Below the pieces are notes generated by a model. That model was given only the letters and a program-made list of their open reading frames with translations. It was not told where the DNA came from and searched no databases. Both the position numbers and the translations under genes were made by a program. A DNA stretch of 64,000 nucleotides from Methanothermobacter tenebrarum (GTDB lineage: Archaea; Methanobacteriota; Methanobacteria; Methanobacteriales; DSM-23052): positions 62,001 to 126,000 of the forward strand of contig NZ_QLOE01000004.1 of the NCBI RefSeq assembly GCF_003264935.1. Direction: 5' to 3'. Shown piece after piece: positions 30,699 to 38,702 of this stretch; the first letter of the stretch is position 1, and each line of letters opens with the position of its first letter.

Positions 30699-31286
30699 TC
30701 ACCCATTTAGGAGGAAGTTTTTGAGTATTGCTTTTCCATAGGCTGTTCCTATGGATTCTGGGTGGAATTGTAAGCCATAGATTGGATATTTTCTGTGTTT
30801 TATTGCCATGATTATGCCATCTGCGGACCATGCTATTATTTCGATTTCTTGTGGCCTTTGGAGTGGGTCGCATGCGATTGAGTGGTAGCGGGTGGCTTTG
30901 ATGGGATTTGGAATATTCTCGAAGATGTGGGTGCCATTGTGGAATATTGTTGTTATTTTTCCGTGTGTGGGTTTTGTGTAGCATAGTTTGCCGCCGAAGG
31001 CTGCGTATATTCCTTGGTGTCCAAGGCAGACGCCTAATATCGGTTTGTTTTTGAACTTTTTGATTATTTCATGGCAGAATCCGAAGTCTTTTTTGTTTAG
31101 GGGGTTGCCCGGGCCTGGTGATATTATTATGCTTTTGATTTTTGATTTATTGAGGTTTAGGAGTTTTTTGTCGTCGTTTCTCAGCACTTTGAGGGTTTGT
31201 TTCATGTTTTTTTCTTTCATGATTTCTCCGATGAGTTGGTGGAGGTTGTATGTGAAGGAGTCATAGTTGTCGATTAGGAGTATCAT
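30699..31286 (-). CDS. trpG: Anthranilate synthase glutaminase subunit
   Basis: 195 residues, class I glutamine amidotransferase. The nucleophile Cys lies in GVCLGHQG (near 80); the His-Glu pair is in LQFHPES (near 172). It supplies ammonia to TrpE. It overlaps the trpE stop by 4 bp. Confidence 0.97.
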   Translation of the reverse strand: MILLIDNYDSFTYNLHQLIGEIMKEKNMKQTLKVLRNDDKKLLNLNKSKIKSIIISPGPGNPLNKKDFGFCHEIIKKFKNKPILGVCLGHQGIYAAFGGKLCYTKPTHGKITTIFHNGTHIFENIPNPIKATRYHSIACDPLQRPQEIEIIAWSADGIIMAIKHRKYPIYGLQFHPESIGTAYGKAILKNFLLNG

Positions 31287-32638
31287 CTTTTTTCACCTGC
31301 CATTTTGAGTGAATATATAAGTGCTTTTGCCTTGTTTTCACATTCTAGAAATTCTTTTTCTGGTATTGAATCGTATACTATGCCTGCGCCTGCTTGTATT
31401 TTTCCTTCGGTTCCTTGGGTTATGAGGGATCGTATTGTGATTGCAAAATCAGCATTTCCGTTTAATGAGAAGTAGCCTAGGGCTCCTGCATATGCACCTC
31501 TGGGTGTGGCTTCTATTTCATCTATTATCTCCATTGCGCGTATTTTAGGGGCTCCTGTAACCGTCCCCGCGGGGAATACTGATGATAGAGCGTCGATTGC
31601 TGTTTTGTCTTTTCTGAGTTTTCCTTTTACATGGGAGATGATGTGTTGTACGTGTGAGAATTTTTTTATACTCATGTACTCTTTGACTTTGACTGATCCG
31701 TATTTGCTGATTTTTCCTAGGTCGTTTCTTGCAAGGTCTACTAGCATTAGGTGTTCTGCTAATTCTTTTTCGTCTGATAAAAGTTCGGCTGCGATTTTTT
31801 TGTCTTCTTTTTCGTTTGATCCTCTTGGGCGCGTTCCTGCGATGGGGAATGTTTCCACGTTCCTGTTTTCAACTCTTACAAGCATTTCTGGGCTGGAGCC
31901 TATGATCTCCCTTTCACCTAATTTGAGGTGGTACATGTATGGTGAGGGGTTAACTTTTCTCAAGGCTTCGTAGAAGTGGAGTTTGTTGCCTTTTATTTTG
32001 TATTTATGGGCGTTTGATATTACTGCTTGGAATATTTCTCCCTTGTTTATCCTTTCTTTTGTTTCTAGGACCATTTCTTCGTATTGGTCCTTGGAGAAGA
32101 TTCTTCCTTTGTATTTGAATGAGAGTTTATTTTGGTCTTGGGGGTTATCCTTTGAGGCTTCTTTTATGTGGTCTAGTCGGTTTTCTGAGAGTGTTATGTA
32201 GGTGCATTTGCCTGTGAGGTGGTTGAATTTTATCCCATCAAGAAATAGGCCGAATTCGAAATCTGGGAAATCGGGGTTTTTTATGGGGATTTTGTCGAAG
32301 AATCTTGCGGATTCGTATGAGATGTATCCTACGAGTCCGCCTGCGAAGCCTTTGGATTTGTTTTTTTCTTTTAGGAAATTTTTTATGATGTCGAATGGGT
32401 TTTTAGTGTGTATTTTTTCTGTGTCGTCTTTTGTTTCTATTTCGAGGATGTTTGATTTTGCCCTGATTATTAAGATGGGGTTGAAGCCTATGAATGAGTA
32501 TCTTGCGAGTCCTGTGTCGCTTTCCATTGATTCTAGGAGAAAAACAGAATCATTATCATGGTATAATTGCTTGAATAGTTCGAATGGATCTTTTAAGTCG
32601 AGTTTGAATGTTTTAGGGGTTTTTCCAAAAGTATTCAC
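31283..32638 (-). CDS. trpE: Anthranilate synthase component I
   Basis: 451 residues; converts chorismate and ammonia to anthranilate. The chorismate-binding domain has GTRPRGSNEKED, LVDLARNDLG and GTVTGAPKIRAME. An N-terminal LLESMESDTG (near 34-43) resembles the tryptophan feedback-binding LLES motif, so allosteric inhibition is expected. The only workable start in this frame is GTG 32638, because a stop lies five codons upstream. The best ribosome-binding site (AAGGAG, 32657-32662) is 18 nt away and instead fits an out-of-frame ATG at 32648 (see upstream ORF). Confidence 0.94.
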   Translation of the reverse strand: MNTFGKTPKTFKLDLKDPFELFKQLYHDNDSVFLLESMESDTGLARYSFIGFNPILIIRAKSNILEIETKDDTEKIHTKNPFDIIKNFLKEKNKSKGFAGGLVGYISYESARFFDKIPIKNPDFPDFEFGLFLDGIKFNHLTGKCTYITLSENRLDHIKEASKDNPQDQNKLSFKYKGRIFSKDQYEEMVLETKERINKGEIFQAVISNAHKYKIKGNKLHFYEALRKVNPSPYMYHLKLGEREIIGSSPEMLVRVENRNVETFPIAGTRPRGSNEKEDKKIAAELLSDEKELAEHLMLVDLARNDLGKISKYGSVKVKEYMSIKKFSHVQHIISHVKGKLRKDKTAIDALSSVFPAGTVTGAPKIRAMEIIDEIEATPRGAYAGALGYFSLNGNADFAITIRSLITQGTEGKIQAGAGIVYDSIPEKEFLECENKAKALIYSLKMAGEKR

Positions 32639-32648
32639 TTCCTTGCAT
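32613..32648 (-). other. Candidate 11-codon upstream ORF overlapping the trpE start
   Basis: ATG 32648 has an AAGGAG ribosome-binding site at an ideal 8-nt spacing. It encodes MQGSEYFWKNP and stops (TAA) at 32613, 26 nt inside trpE, in a different frame from trpE. It includes one Trp codon next to aromatic codons. It could couple trpE translation to that of a leader, or sense tryptophan. It might also be chance; no conservation data are available to me. Confidence 0.4.
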
Positions 32649-32668
32649 GGTTATCGCTCCTTGTGGTC

Positions 32669-32674
32669 TGTACA
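32669..32674. promoter_or_regulatory. TRP box 1 (TGTACA), TrpY operator
   Basis: Palindromic TGTACA, the known TrpY recognition sequence in M. thermautotrophicus. It lies about 30 bp before the trpE start, near the expected trpE transcription start, so binding would block the operon. Confidence 0.7.
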
Positions 32675-32696
32675 CAAAATACTTATACTTTAAAGT

Positions 32697-32710
32697 ACTA
32701 TTTAAATCTT
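32697..32710. promoter_or_regulatory. Shared trpY/trpE TATA region
   Basis: ATTTAAAT (about 32699-32707) is readable as a TATA element on both strands. It lies between the two TGTACA boxes, with an AGTACT palindrome (32694-32699) next to it. Its distance to each TRP box matches the usual TATA-to-start spacing. Confidence 0.5.
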
Positions 32711-32723
32711 ACTTGTATAATAA

Positions 32724-32729
32724 TGTACA
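32724..32729. promoter_or_regulatory. TRP box 2 (TGTACA), TrpY operator
   Basis: Second TGTACA, 55 bp from box 1 and 13 bp before the trpY ATG, near the predicted trpY transcription start. It suggests autoregulation of trpY as in its relative. Confidence 0.7.
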
Positions 32730-32741
32730 TTGGTGATTTTA

Positions 32742-33245
32742 ATGTGGGAAAAAATAAAACACAAATTCCAAAAGTACCCAGCAAGAATAAACGTGGCGAA
32801 AAAAATCGTAGAACTCGGACTCCGAGTAGGCCCTAACGGGAAAATATACTGTGGAGACGTGGAAATAAGTGACATGGCCCTTGCAAGAGCCGCCAACGTC
32901 GACAGAAGAACAATAAGAGCAACCACACAAGTCATACTACAAGACAAAGACCTAAAAAAAATCTTCGAAAGCATAATACCAGCAGGAGCCCTCCTCAAAG
33001 AAACAGCGAAAAATCTTGAACTTGGAGTGGTTGAAATAGAAGCAAACGCCAACAACCCAGGCATATTAGCAAAAGCCGCAACCCTAATAGCCTCAAAAGG
33101 TATAAGTATAAGACAAGCACATGCAAGCGACCCAGAACTTGAAGAAAACCCAAAACTGACAATTATAACAGAAAAACCTATCCCAGGCGATCTCCTCAAA
33201 AAATTCCTAAAAATAGAAGGAGTAAAAAGAGTTTCAATATACTAA
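32742..33245 (+). CDS. trpY: Tryptophan-responsive transcriptional regulator TrpY
   Basis: 167 residues. An N-terminal helix-turn-helix (about 15-70; MALARAANVDRRTIRATTQVI) is followed by an ACT-like C-terminal domain (VEIEANANNPGILAKAATLI...) that likely binds tryptophan. The M. thermautotrophicus homologue represses trpEGCFBAD and itself through TGTACA boxes. It is divergent from trpE. I chose ATG 32742, four bases after GGTGAT; a TTG at 32730 is in frame but unsupported. Its stop overlaps the convergent hypC stop. Confidence 0.92.
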   Translation: MWEKIKHKFQKYPARINVAKKIVELGLRVGPNGKIYCGDVEISDMALARAANVDRRTIRATTQVILQDKDLKKIFESIIPAGALLKETAKNLELGVVEIEANANNPGILAKAATLIASKGISIRQAHASDPELEENPKLTIITEKPIPGDLLKKFLKIEGVKRVSIY

Positions 33246-33484
33246 TCTAGGTTCTCCTCTTCAAGAACCTTTAAAAGTTCATCCCACGCTTCCAAAGACT
33301 CCCTCGCAGCCTGATCAGACAACACCTCAATAGCATACCCTGAATGTACAAGGACATATCTACCCTCAGTAACATCCTCCACAAGATCAAGCTTAACCTT
33401 CTGCCTCACACCACCAAAATCAACCACTGCACTATTCTCTTCCTCGTCAATCTCTATTATCTGAGCAGGCGCTGCTATACACAT
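33242..33484 (-). CDS. hypC: Hydrogenase maturation chaperone HypC
   Basis: 80 residues beginning MCIAAPAQI; the Cys after the start Met is the one that holds iron with HypD during assembly of the Fe(CN)2CO centre of [NiFe] hydrogenases. DFGGVRQ and YVLVHSGYAIE are family hallmarks. It stands alone from other hyp genes and its end overlaps trpY by 4 bp. Confidence 0.93.
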   Translation of the reverse strand: MCIAAPAQIIEIDEEENSAVVDFGGVRQKVKLDLVEDVTEGRYVLVHSGYAIEVLSDQAARESLEAWDELLKVLEEENLD

Positions 33485-33591
33485 TGCTAATCCCTCTCCA
33501 TATATATACAGATAACACTATAATATGATACTTGAAACAGCTTACTTATAAAGATTATTAAAATGGGATAATCCAATTGGGGGCACATCCT

Positions 33592-34884
33592 ATGAACATC
33601 ATTATAGGAGGAGGGCCGGCTGGAAGAGCGGCCGCCATAGAATTAGCATCATTAGAAGAAGATGTTACAATCATAGAAAAGAATCACCTAGGCGGCACAT
33701 GCCTAAACCAAGGTTGCATGGTCATATGCGGATTAAGAGACATAACAAACTTTTTATCTGATGCTAAAACTTTCAATAGGCACCAGATTCTAGAAGTCGA
33801 TTATAACCTAGAATACAGGAAAATAGCAGATGGGATCAAAAAGACAATCAGAAGGATAAGGAAGATAACAGAAAAGGAAACCAAAGAGGCGGGGATAGAA
33901 GTAATATATGGGGAAGCAAAAGTCCCAGACAATACACACGTAGAAGTAGAAGGTGAAAAATTCAACTATGATAAGCTGATAATAGCAACAGGCGCAAGAC
34001 CATACACACCCCCAATCAAAGGGAGTGAAAACGCCATAAACTACCAGGACATCCTAAACATAGAAGAGATCCCAGAAAATCTAATTATAATCGGCAGCGG
34101 GATTATATCAGCTGAAGTAGCTAACATATTCTCAATACTAGGATCTAAGGTTCATATCATATGCAGAAGAGAATTCTTAGCAAAAATAGACAGCGAAATA
34201 AGAGATTACATAACTAGAATACTATTAAGGGATGTTGAAATCCACACAAACACTACCATAAAAAATATAAAAAGAGAAGCCGTTAAAACAGACAAAGGGT
34301 ACTTTAAGGGGCTCCCATTCCTAGCTACAGGCATGATCCCCAATTCAGAGATAATAGACATTGTCAAAAAAGGTGAAAAAGGGAATATCATAGTCGATGA
34401 TAGGATGCAGACAAGTTGCAAAGACATTTATGCCGCAGGTGATGTTATCGGCGGGATTGGAACAACACCAGTAGCGCGCATGGAAGGTGCAATAGCAGGA
34501 TTAAATGCTGCAGGGATAGAAAAAAGGATAGATTATACCTACATCCCACATGCAATATCACTAGGCTATGATGTAAGTTACATCGAAATGGAAGAAACAA
34601 AAGGAGAAAAATCCGTTGAGGGGAAAATGCCAGGAGCTGCAGGTCCTGGTTCATTCTGGAAAGTCCTAGATGACAATACAGGCCTTGGTAAAGTCCAAGT
34701 AGACCTTGAAACAGGAACCATAGAAAAAGTTTATTCAATAGCCCCCTCAAGTCGTCATATGGTATCTTATCTATCACTCCTATTAAGGCTAGGAGTTAAA
34801 ACCTATGATTTCGAAAAATTTATAGAAACCCACCCTTCAACTGATGTCATTTACAAGTTAATGCGTTTCTTTGCAAAATATTAA
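33592..34884 (+). CDS. FAD-dependent pyridine nucleotide-disulfide oxidoreductase
   Basis: 430 residues. GGGPAGRAAA FAD site at the N-terminus, active disulfide GGTCLNQGC (near 37-45), second Rossmann motif IGSGIISAE and GDVIGGIG. It resembles dihydrolipoamide dehydrogenase, yet no 2-oxoacid dehydrogenase genes are present and the C-terminal HPT-x2-E type motif is altered to HPSTD, so lipoamide as substrate is doubtful. A CoA-disulfide, thioredoxin-like or CoM-CoB-related thiol substrate is possible. ATG 33592 has GGGGG 8 nt upstream; the TTG at 33577 is less likely. Confidence 0.85.
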   Translation: MNIIIGGGPAGRAAAIELASLEEDVTIIEKNHLGGTCLNQGCMVICGLRDITNFLSDAKTFNRHQILEVDYNLEYRKIADGIKKTIRRIRKITEKETKEAGIEVIYGEAKVPDNTHVEVEGEKFNYDKLIIATGARPYTPPIKGSENAINYQDILNIEEIPENLIIIGSGIISAEVANIFSILGSKVHIICRREFLAKIDSEIRDYITRILLRDVEIHTNTTIKNIKREAVKTDKGYFKGLPFLATGMIPNSEIIDIVKKGEKGNIIVDDRMQTSCKDIYAAGDVIGGIGTTPVARMEGAIAGLNAAGIEKRIDYTYIPHAISLGYDVSYIEMEETKGEKSVEGKMPGAAGPGSFWKVLDDNTGLGKVQVDLETGTIEKVYSIAPSSRHMVSYLSLLLRLGVKTYDFEKFIETHPSTDVIYKLMRFFAKY

Positions 34885-35930
34885 ATTTCCCCCATTGCAA
34901 CCTTCAATATTATATTAGCGATTCTTTCACCAGCTTTTATAACCTTTTCACTATAAGAGGATGCTTTTTCCTTCATTTCATCCTTCATTTCAAGCGCTCT
35001 TTTCAAAGTGTCTTCGAGATTATTAAAATCGCTTTCAACCACAGCACCAGGGAACACAGAGGCCATGTTATGATATCTACCATATTTCACACCCTTTAAT
35101 GCGATTATTGGAAGTTTGCATGCTATGGCTTCATGTATCATGACTCCATCATCAGATAACACTGCAAGGTCAACAAGACTGTAAAGGTCCGGAACCCAAT
35201 CTATATATCCTAGGTTTATGATCCTGGGACTTTGAAGGTATTTTTCATAACGCTCTTTGAGCGGGTGGCCTATTACAATAATATTAGCTTTTATGTCAGT
35301 TTCACTTATTTTTTTAGCAGCTTTTGCCATTAGCTCAAAAAGTGACGAACCAGAGGAAAATAATATTGTCGGAAAATCCTCGTTGAAGGATGGTGGCATC
35401 CTTTTAAGCGCATTATCATGGTTGCCCATCGTAATCTTTGGGTCTATTGGAGAGTATGAACTGTAAACATTCTTCATGTTTTTGATTTTGAAAAAGCCAG
35501 ATTCTGGTAACATTATAGTTGGATTGAGGATTCTACATATTCTAGCATCGGTTGGAGTGTTTGATATGCCCACAGCAGGTACTCTGGCTAATTTAGCCGA
35601 TAAGCAACCGATTACAGCCCCACCACCTATAACACCAACCACTATATCCGGTTTAACCTCTCTTATCAACTTATAACCTTCCCATGTAGCCTTTAGGGCT
35701 TTTAAAGCAGCTTTAAATAGACTGGATTTTGTGGCGGCATGGCCTCCGGCCTGTGGTATCAGCATCTTGTGCCATTTTATATTTCTTTTTTTGAACAGTA
35801 TACCAGGGGCTGTGCGATCTAAGGCAAACTCGCATTCAAAGCCTCTACTAGAAAGAATCTGCGCTATATTAAGTCCCATTACAGCGTCCCCACCCATACC
35901 ACGGCCTGTGATCATGAACAATGCTTTCAT
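34881..35930 (-). CDS. MurG-like glycosyltransferase (GT28), probable pseudomurein lipid-II-type step
   Basis: 349 residues. N-terminal GRGMGGDAVMGLNIAQIL, central LFSSGSSLFELM and a C-terminal LAVLSDDGVMIHEAIACKLPIIAL with the Glu typical of GT-B donors. It resembles MurG, which adds N-acetylglucosamine to lipid I. In Methanobacteriales, which build pseudomurein, a MurG-like enzyme would add the second sugar to a lipid-linked disaccharide. A MraY-like gene lies 2 kb away. ATG 35930 is preferred to GTG 35942 because GGTGAGG precedes it properly. Confidence 0.75.
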   Translation of the reverse strand: MKALFMITGRGMGGDAVMGLNIAQILSSRGFECEFALDRTAPGILFKKRNIKWHKMLIPQAGGHAATKSSLFKAALKALKATWEGYKLIREVKPDIVVGVIGGGAVIGCLSAKLARVPAVGISNTPTDARICRILNPTIMLPESGFFKIKNMKNVYSSYSPIDPKITMGNHDNALKRMPPSFNEDFPTILFSSGSSLFELMAKAAKKISETDIKANIIVIGHPLKERYEKYLQSPRIINLGYIDWVPDLYSLVDLAVLSDDGVMIHEAIACKLPIIALKGVKYGRYHNMASVFPGAVVESDFNNLEDTLKRALEMKDEMKEKASSYSEKVIKAGERIANIILKVAMGEI

Positions 35931-36112
35931 TTTTTTCCTCACCTCAAAAGTGGGGGTCCCCCCACCATATTGGACAATTTTTTTGAGAACATTTCATAGA
36001 ATCTTAAAGTCCCTTGATTGAATTTTAGCTTGTATAATTCGTTTGTAAAATCCAATGGATAGGTTATTGGGCCTCTATTATTGTACCTTCCAAGTTATCC
36101 TAAAACTTTACA

Positions 36113-36128
36113 TATTATATATTATATA
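36113..36128 (+). promoter_or_regulatory. TATA region before the UbiB-like gene
   Basis: TATTATATATTATATAA lies about 20-35 bp before the ATG at 36147, implying a very short leader and excluding the further upstream in-frame codons as start. Confidence 0.5.
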
Positions 36129-36146
36129 ATTTTCTTGTTGGTGTTT

Positions 36147-37817
36147 ATGAAATTTTATCCAGAAAAGCCTGATATAAGGAGACTTAGGGAAATAATCCAA
36201 GTATTCTGGAAGTATCAGTTTGGTGAATTTCTCGGAAAAACCAAATTTAAAGAGAGATTATTCAAGCCACTTAGATTATATTTTAGGGATCCTGAGATGG
36301 AAGTCGATGCTTCGGCACCCGAGAGGCTTAGATTGGCCTTTGAAGAACTTGGGCCTACTTTTATAAAATTGGGGCAAATGTTAAGCACTCGCCCGGATAT
36401 GGTGGGTGAAGAGATTGCAGAGGAATTATCAAAGTTACAGGATGAAGCAAGACCATTAGATTATAGGGAAGTTAAGGAGACTATAGAAGGAGAACTTAAA
36501 AGGTCTATAAGTGACATTTTTAGGGATTTTGGGGAGGATCCAATCGCATCTGCTTCAGTTGGCCAAGTTCATGAAGCTAGGTTGAAGGATGGTAGAAGAG
36601 TTGCTGTTAAAGTCCAAAGGCCAAGTATAGAGGAGAAGATACGTAAGGACATTATTATAATGAAGTACCTTGCGAAGCTTGTGGATAGGAATGTTCCAAG
36701 GCTTAGATATTATAATCTTCCAGGTATCGTGGAGGAATTCGAGAGGAGTATATTTAAAGAGCTTGATTATTATAATGAGGCTAATAACATAGAAAGGTTT
36801 CGTTCCCTTTTTGCAGATGATGATATGATCAATGCGCCTAGGGTATATAGGGAGTATTCCACTTCCCGGGTTCTTACAATGGAATATGTTGAGGGCGTGA
36901 AATTATCAGATATTTTGAAATCACCAATTAAATTTAATGGGAAGGTTATAGCTAAGCGGGGATTTGAATGTTATTTTAAACAGATTTTTATTCATGGATT
37001 TTTCCATGCTGATCCCCACCCGGCTAACATTATTGTTCAAGAAGGTGGAATATTATATTTCATAGATTTTGGGATGGTTGGATACATCGACAAAGATTTC
37101 AGGGATAAGCTCATAGAATTGTTAATTTCGATTATAGATTATGATGTGAATGGTATAATAGAAGAAATTGAACTTATGGGGATAATAAGCTCAGAAACTG
37201 ATAAAGAAGCTCTTAAATATGATATAATGGATTTGTTCGAAAGATATTATGGGGCGGATCTTCAAAGGATTGGAAATATCATGAAAGAATTTACAATGCC
37301 AAGAATGCTAATACGACACAAGATGGAAATCCCTCGAAACTTCGTACTCCTTGTAAGGGCAATAAGCATGATCGAAAGTATAGGTGAAAGATTGGATCCC
37401 CAATTTAATGCACTAGAGATAGCCCAAGAGATGGTCCAGAAACTGATCATAGCCCGTTTAAACCCATTAAACATTTTCAAGGTGGACATGAAAAAGATTA
37501 TCCAATTAGAACATCTGATAGGTAAAATCCCCCAAACCTTCATAAAGGGTCTCCAAGTGATAGGAGAAGGAACAATAAGAATAGAATTAGAACACAAGAA
37601 CCTTGATGAACTAGCAGATAGAATTGAACGTTCAAGTAATAGAATATCACTCGCATTATTAGCTTCGGCGTTGATCATCGGATCATCCATGGTTATAACA
37701 GCAGAACTTCGCATAGCACCTGGAATACCCTATATTGGATCGCTTGGATTCATCCTTAGTTTTCTGATAGGCCTAGGATTACTATTTTCCATCCTAAAAG
37801 GTGGAAAATACCATTAA
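36147..37817 (+). CDS. UbiB/ABC1/ADCK-family atypical kinase
   Basis: About 556 residues. The KxGQ motif (KLGQMLSTRPDM), Ala-rich-loop equivalent ASVGQVHEARLKDG, AVKVQRP lysine, HADPHPANI catalytic loop and IDFGMVG metal motif are all present. Two membrane helices lie at the C-terminus (about 505-525 and 530-550). In bacteria and mitochondria such ATPases support quinone synthesis; most methanogens lack ubiquinone, so a role in isoprenoid-lipid handling is more plausible here. Start ATG 36147 follows the TATA region. Confidence 0.88.
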   Translation: MKFYPEKPDIRRLREIIQVFWKYQFGEFLGKTKFKERLFKPLRLYFRDPEMEVDASAPERLRLAFEELGPTFIKLGQMLSTRPDMVGEEIAEELSKLQDEARPLDYREVKETIEGELKRSISDIFRDFGEDPIASASVGQVHEARLKDGRRVAVKVQRPSIEEKIRKDIIIMKYLAKLVDRNVPRLRYYNLPGIVEEFERSIFKELDYYNEANNIERFRSLFADDDMINAPRVYREYSTSRVLTMEYVEGVKLSDILKSPIKFNGKVIAKRGFECYFKQIFIHGFFHADPHPANIIVQEGGILYFIDFGMVGYIDKDFRDKLIELLISIIDYDVNGIIEEIELMGIISSETDKEALKYDIMDLFERYYGADLQRIGNIMKEFTMPRMLIRHKMEIPRNFVLLVRAISMIESIGERLDPQFNALEIAQEMVQKLIIARLNPLNIFKVDMKKIIQLEHLIGKIPQTFIKGLQVIGEGTIRIELEHKNLDELADRIERSSNRISLALLASALIIGSSMVITAELRIAPGIPYIGSLGFILSFLIGLGLLFSILKGGKYH

Positions 37818-37825
37818 CCATGGGT

Positions 37826-38689
37826 TCACAGACTATGAGGATTGTAAAATAATCTCCTAAATCCAAGGGCTTTTAAAATTCTATTTTCGATCTTGAATTT
37901 TCTATCATTTAATATTAATTGTCTTAGCAAGTCTCCGAGTCCACCCCCACTTATAACATCCATGAAACAGTCCCCTAGGGTTGGGTTTTCGATTCCGAGA
38001 TTTTCTTGGATATACCTTTTCAAGTTTTTTCTTCTTATTAGGGCTATTATAAATGTTGTAACCAGGAATAGTATTAGAACTGTTTTGAATCCTCCGATGA
38101 GGTGGAAGCTTATGCCAAGGGCTATGGCATAACTGTGATTACCTATTTCACCCATCATAGTCTTTCCTTTGTAATCCAAGGGTGAATATGCGAGACAAGT
38201 GACTAATATTAGGAGTGGAAGGTATATGGGTTGGTTTTTGAACAAGGATAAGACGATAACTAAAATTGAGGTTATTATTATAGTGGTGCAAGCAGTTCCT
38301 GGTTGCATGTCTGCAATGTTCAAAGGTTGTATCATTAAGGCCACAAGGATGCTGGAGGGGCCCATAAATGGATATCCTATGATGGAAACGAGTATTATCC
38401 CGAGGCCTCTTGCTAATTGTCCCCATTCGACCTTTAATTTTTTTATCTCTTTTCTTCCTATGATATCGTCGATAAACGCTAAAATACCCATTATACCTAC
38501 CAGAAGGTTGTAAGGTGTGGGTAAAAATAATATGAGGATAATGAATGGTGCCAAGCCGGTTCCACGTGGCGTACCGCCTCTGATTTTAGTATAGAGGTTG
38601 GTGGATCTTGCATATTTTTCTATGAGAGATTTTATTGTTGGTGTTAGTATTAGTGTTAGGATTGTTGCGATGATGATCTTGTTTAACAT
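37826..38689 (-). CDS. MraY-like phospho-sugar transferase (GT4), probable pseudomurein lipid-I-type step
   Basis: 287-residue polytopic membrane protein of the MraY/WecA family. FIDDIIGRKE (DD motif) and the MMGEIGNH region give the Mg-binding aspartates and the conserved glycine-rich turn. It would move a phospho-sugar or phospho-aminoacyl-sugar from UDP onto undecaprenyl or archaeal polyprenyl phosphate. The MurG-like gene nearby suggests both work on pseudomurein precursors. ATG 38689 is chosen for the GGTGGAAG ribosome-binding site; the open frame extends 16 codons into the radical SAM gene end. Confidence 0.75.
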   Translation of the reverse strand: MLNKIIIATILTLILTPTIKSLIEKYARSTNLYTKIRGGTPRGTGLAPFIILILFLPTPYNLLVGIMGILAFIDDIIGRKEIKKLKVEWGQLARGLGIILVSIIGYPFMGPSSILVALMIQPLNIADMQPGTACTTIIITSILVIVLSLFKNQPIYLPLLILVTCLAYSPLDYKGKTMMGEIGNHSYAIALGISFHLIGGFKTVLILFLVTTFIIALIRRKNLKRYIQENLGIENPTLGDCFMDVISGGGLGDLLRQLILNDRKFKIENRILKALGFRRLFYNPHSL

Positions 38690-38702
38690 GGTACTTCCAC
38701 CA

